Source: Thioalkalivibrio paradoxus
GTDB lineage: Bacteria; Pseudomonadota; Gammaproteobacteria; Ectothiorhodospirales; Ectothiorhodospiraceae
Length of the DNA: 64,000 nucleotides
Assembly (NCBI GenBank): GCA_011390565.1
Contig: JAABSC010000001.1
Location: forward strand, 711,178-775,177
Direction: 5' to 3'
The position numbers and the translations under genes are program-made. Under the pieces are notes generated by a model. It did not search any database. It was not told the DNA's origin and worked only from the letters and a program-made list of their open reading frames with translations. This document shows positions 62,909 through 64,000 of this stretch, piece by piece. Every line of letters begins with the position of its first letter. Within the stretch, counting starts at the first letter, position 1.

Positions 62909-63661
62909 TCAGTCTCCGGCCGCGACGCCGACGAAGGCCTGTTCCACCGTGAAATTGCCGACGCCCTTGTAGTTGGTCATCGTCCAGCCGTTCGCCTTCA
63001 GGTAGTCGGTCATTTCCCGGTTCATCTGCGGATTGCCGCAGAGCATCACCCGGTCGTGCTCGGGATCCGCCGCAGGAAGGTCGAGCATGCGGAAGAGTTC
63101 GCCGCCGCGGAACAGGTCAGCGCCGCGCTGGTTGTTCGCGTGCGGCTCGCGCGTCACGGTAGGAACGTAGCGCAGGCGTTCGCCGACGCGCGCCTCGATC
63201 TCCTCCCGGTAGCTCAGCTCCGCCGCGGTGCGCACGCTGTGCACCAGGATCACCCGTTCGAAGCGCTCGTACACCTTCTCGCCGCGGATCAGCGAAATGA
63301 ATGGCGCGAGTCCGGTTCCGGTCGCCAGCAGGTACAGATTGCGTCCCGGCTGCACGTGGTCCAGCGTCAGCGATCCGGTCACCTTGCTGTTGATCCACAC
63401 GTGGTCCCCGACCCCCAGCTCCGCGAGCTGGCTGGTCAGCGCGCCATCCGGCACGTGGATGCTGAGAAACTCGAGGTCCGCTTCCCGCGGGTCCGAGACG
63501 ATCGAATACGCGCGCGGGACGAGCTTCCCCTCGCGGCGCAGACCCAGGGTTACGAACTGACCGTTCTCGAACACGAAATCCGGCGGGCGGGTGGTGGTGA
63601 AACTGAAGGTCTTCGGCGACCAGCGGCGCACCGAAGTGATGCTCTGTTCGTGGTAAGGCAA
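62909..63661 (-). CDS. fpr: ferredoxin/flavodoxin-NADP+ reductase (Fpr)
   Basis: 250 residues from TTG 63661, chosen because CGGAGGAA lies six bases upstream; ATG 63709 is in frame but gives a non-conserved leader. FAD-binding RAYSIVSDP, NADP-binding TGTGLAPFISLIR and CGNPQMNREMTDYL are family features; the C-terminus ends NFTVEQAFV. It moves electrons between NADPH and ferredoxin, and could serve siroheme-linked or oxidative-stress redox. Confidence 0.93.
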   Translation of the reverse strand: MPYHEQSITSVRRWSPKTFSFTTTRPPDFVFENGQFVTLGLRREGKLVPRAYSIVSDPREADLEFLSIHVPDGALTSQLAELGVGDHVWINSKVTGSLTLDHVQPGRNLYLLATGTGLAPFISLIRGEKVYERFERVILVHSVRTAAELSYREEIEARVGERLRYVPTVTREPHANNQRGADLFRGGELFRMLDLPAADPEHDRVMLCGNPQMNREMTDYLKANGWTMTNYKGVGNFTVEQAFVGVAAGD

Positions 63662-63900
63662 TGGCTTCCTCCGAGTCGCAGGGTATCCGGACGGTAACAG
63701 CATCCGCACGCGGACCGCAGCAACGGCCGCCTTTCTTGCGGAATTCGGGTGCTCCGGCGGGCCGAGGCCAAGGTGCCATTCAATGCACCCCGATTCGTGG
63801 GGGAATGCGTCACGAACCCTACACAGAACTGCCGTTATGCGGTCACGATTTGGTCCTAGTCTCCGAGCCTCGGTCCACCCCCAACCGTCCGGAGACAGTC

Positions 63901-64000
63901 ATGAGCGAGAAACTCCCACCGAACCTGATGATCGAAGACAACGGCGACGAGCCGATGAGCAATCATTCCGACAACCCGCACTTCTCCAGCATCATCGAGG
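63901..64000 (+). CDS. start of a probable PhoX/DUF839-type protein (truncated by window)
   Basis: Only 33 codons are present: MSEKLPPNLMIEDNGDEPM then SNHSDNPHFSSIIE. The DxxxSN-x-SDNPHF pattern is what I recall from the N-terminus of PhoX (DUF839) alkaline-phosphatase-like proteins, where a twin-arginine signal follows. CGGAGA lies about 7 bases before the ATG. The region 63662-63900 between it and fpr shows no clear promoter. Confidence 0.4.
   Translation, partial: MSEKLPPNLMIEDNGDEPMSNHSDNPHFSSIIE

Overview
The window is GC-rich chromosomal DNA from a sulfur-oxidising gammaproteobacterium, most plausibly of the Chromatiales/Ectothiorhodospiraceae (a Thioalkalivibrio-like organism). The housekeeping gene orders nadB/rpoE-rseABC-mucD-lepA-lepB-rnc-era-recO-pdxJ-acpS and trmJ-cysE-iscR...ndk-rlmN-pilW-rodZ-hisS-yfgM-bamB-der are gammaproteobacterial. 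The centre holds a complete dsr cluster (dsrABEFHCMKLJOPNR) of the oxidising type: dsrL and dsrEFH are present and DsrC keeps both redox cysteines. No photosynthesis genes lie in the window, so phototrophy cannot be judged. I see no tRNA, rRNA, IS element, prophage or CRISPR array.

Layout. 1-5.4 kb: partial nadB, divergent from the envelope-stress sigma factor and its regulators (rpoE-rseA-rseB-rseC) and the periplasmic protease mucD, with sigma-E-like promoters before rpoE and mucD. 5.5-12.5 kb: thioredoxin-fold protein, lepA, lepB, DUF4845, rnc, era, recO, pdxJ, acpS. 12.5-22 kb: cysM, a DnaQ-like exonuclease, rlmD, then a lipid A/Kdo export and synthesis group (exbB-exbD-msbA-WaaA-like-lpxK-Trm112-kdsB). 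22-29 kb: accessory DNA beside dsr, made of a HAD hydrolase, an uncharacterised 360-aa protein, a PKHD dioxygenase and a seven-gene minus-strand cassette. 29.3-42 kb: the dsr operon. 42-54 kb: trmJ to der and an aminotransferase. 54-60 kb: minus-strand acyl-CoA synthetase, NicO metal exporter, DUF1007, cysS and hisI. 59.6-64 kb: aspartoacylase-like enzyme, TauE/SafE transporter, DapH-type acyltransferase, Hsp20, ferredoxin-NADP reductase and the start of a probable PhoX-like protein.

How the genes work together. DsrEFH pass sulfur to DsrC. The membrane complex DsrMKJOP handles the DsrC disulfide/trisulfide and exchanges electrons with the quinone pool and periplasm. DsrAB oxidises sulfur to sulfite with DsrL as its electron partner. 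DsrN amidates siroheme, and DsrR is an A-type-scaffold-like accessory. Read divergently from dsrA is a cassette (TauD-like dioxygenase, 63-aa protein, Cas6/Cmx6-like protein, cysteine-less DsrC homologue, 67-aa protein, DUF3050 protein, 201-aa protein). It has no assigned function and is the best candidate in the window for an undescribed system. A 493-bp divergent spacer with two strong DNA palindromes separates it from dsr.

Other notable points: iscR has lost its usual isc neighbours; an intrinsic terminator sits between a plausible promoter and the ribosome site of ndk; there is a Firmicutes-type DapH; a divergent Kdo-transferase-like gene lies between msbA and lpxK; and two families of long extragenic palindromes are present. 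All family assignments come from reading the translations and from memory of the families; no database search was run.
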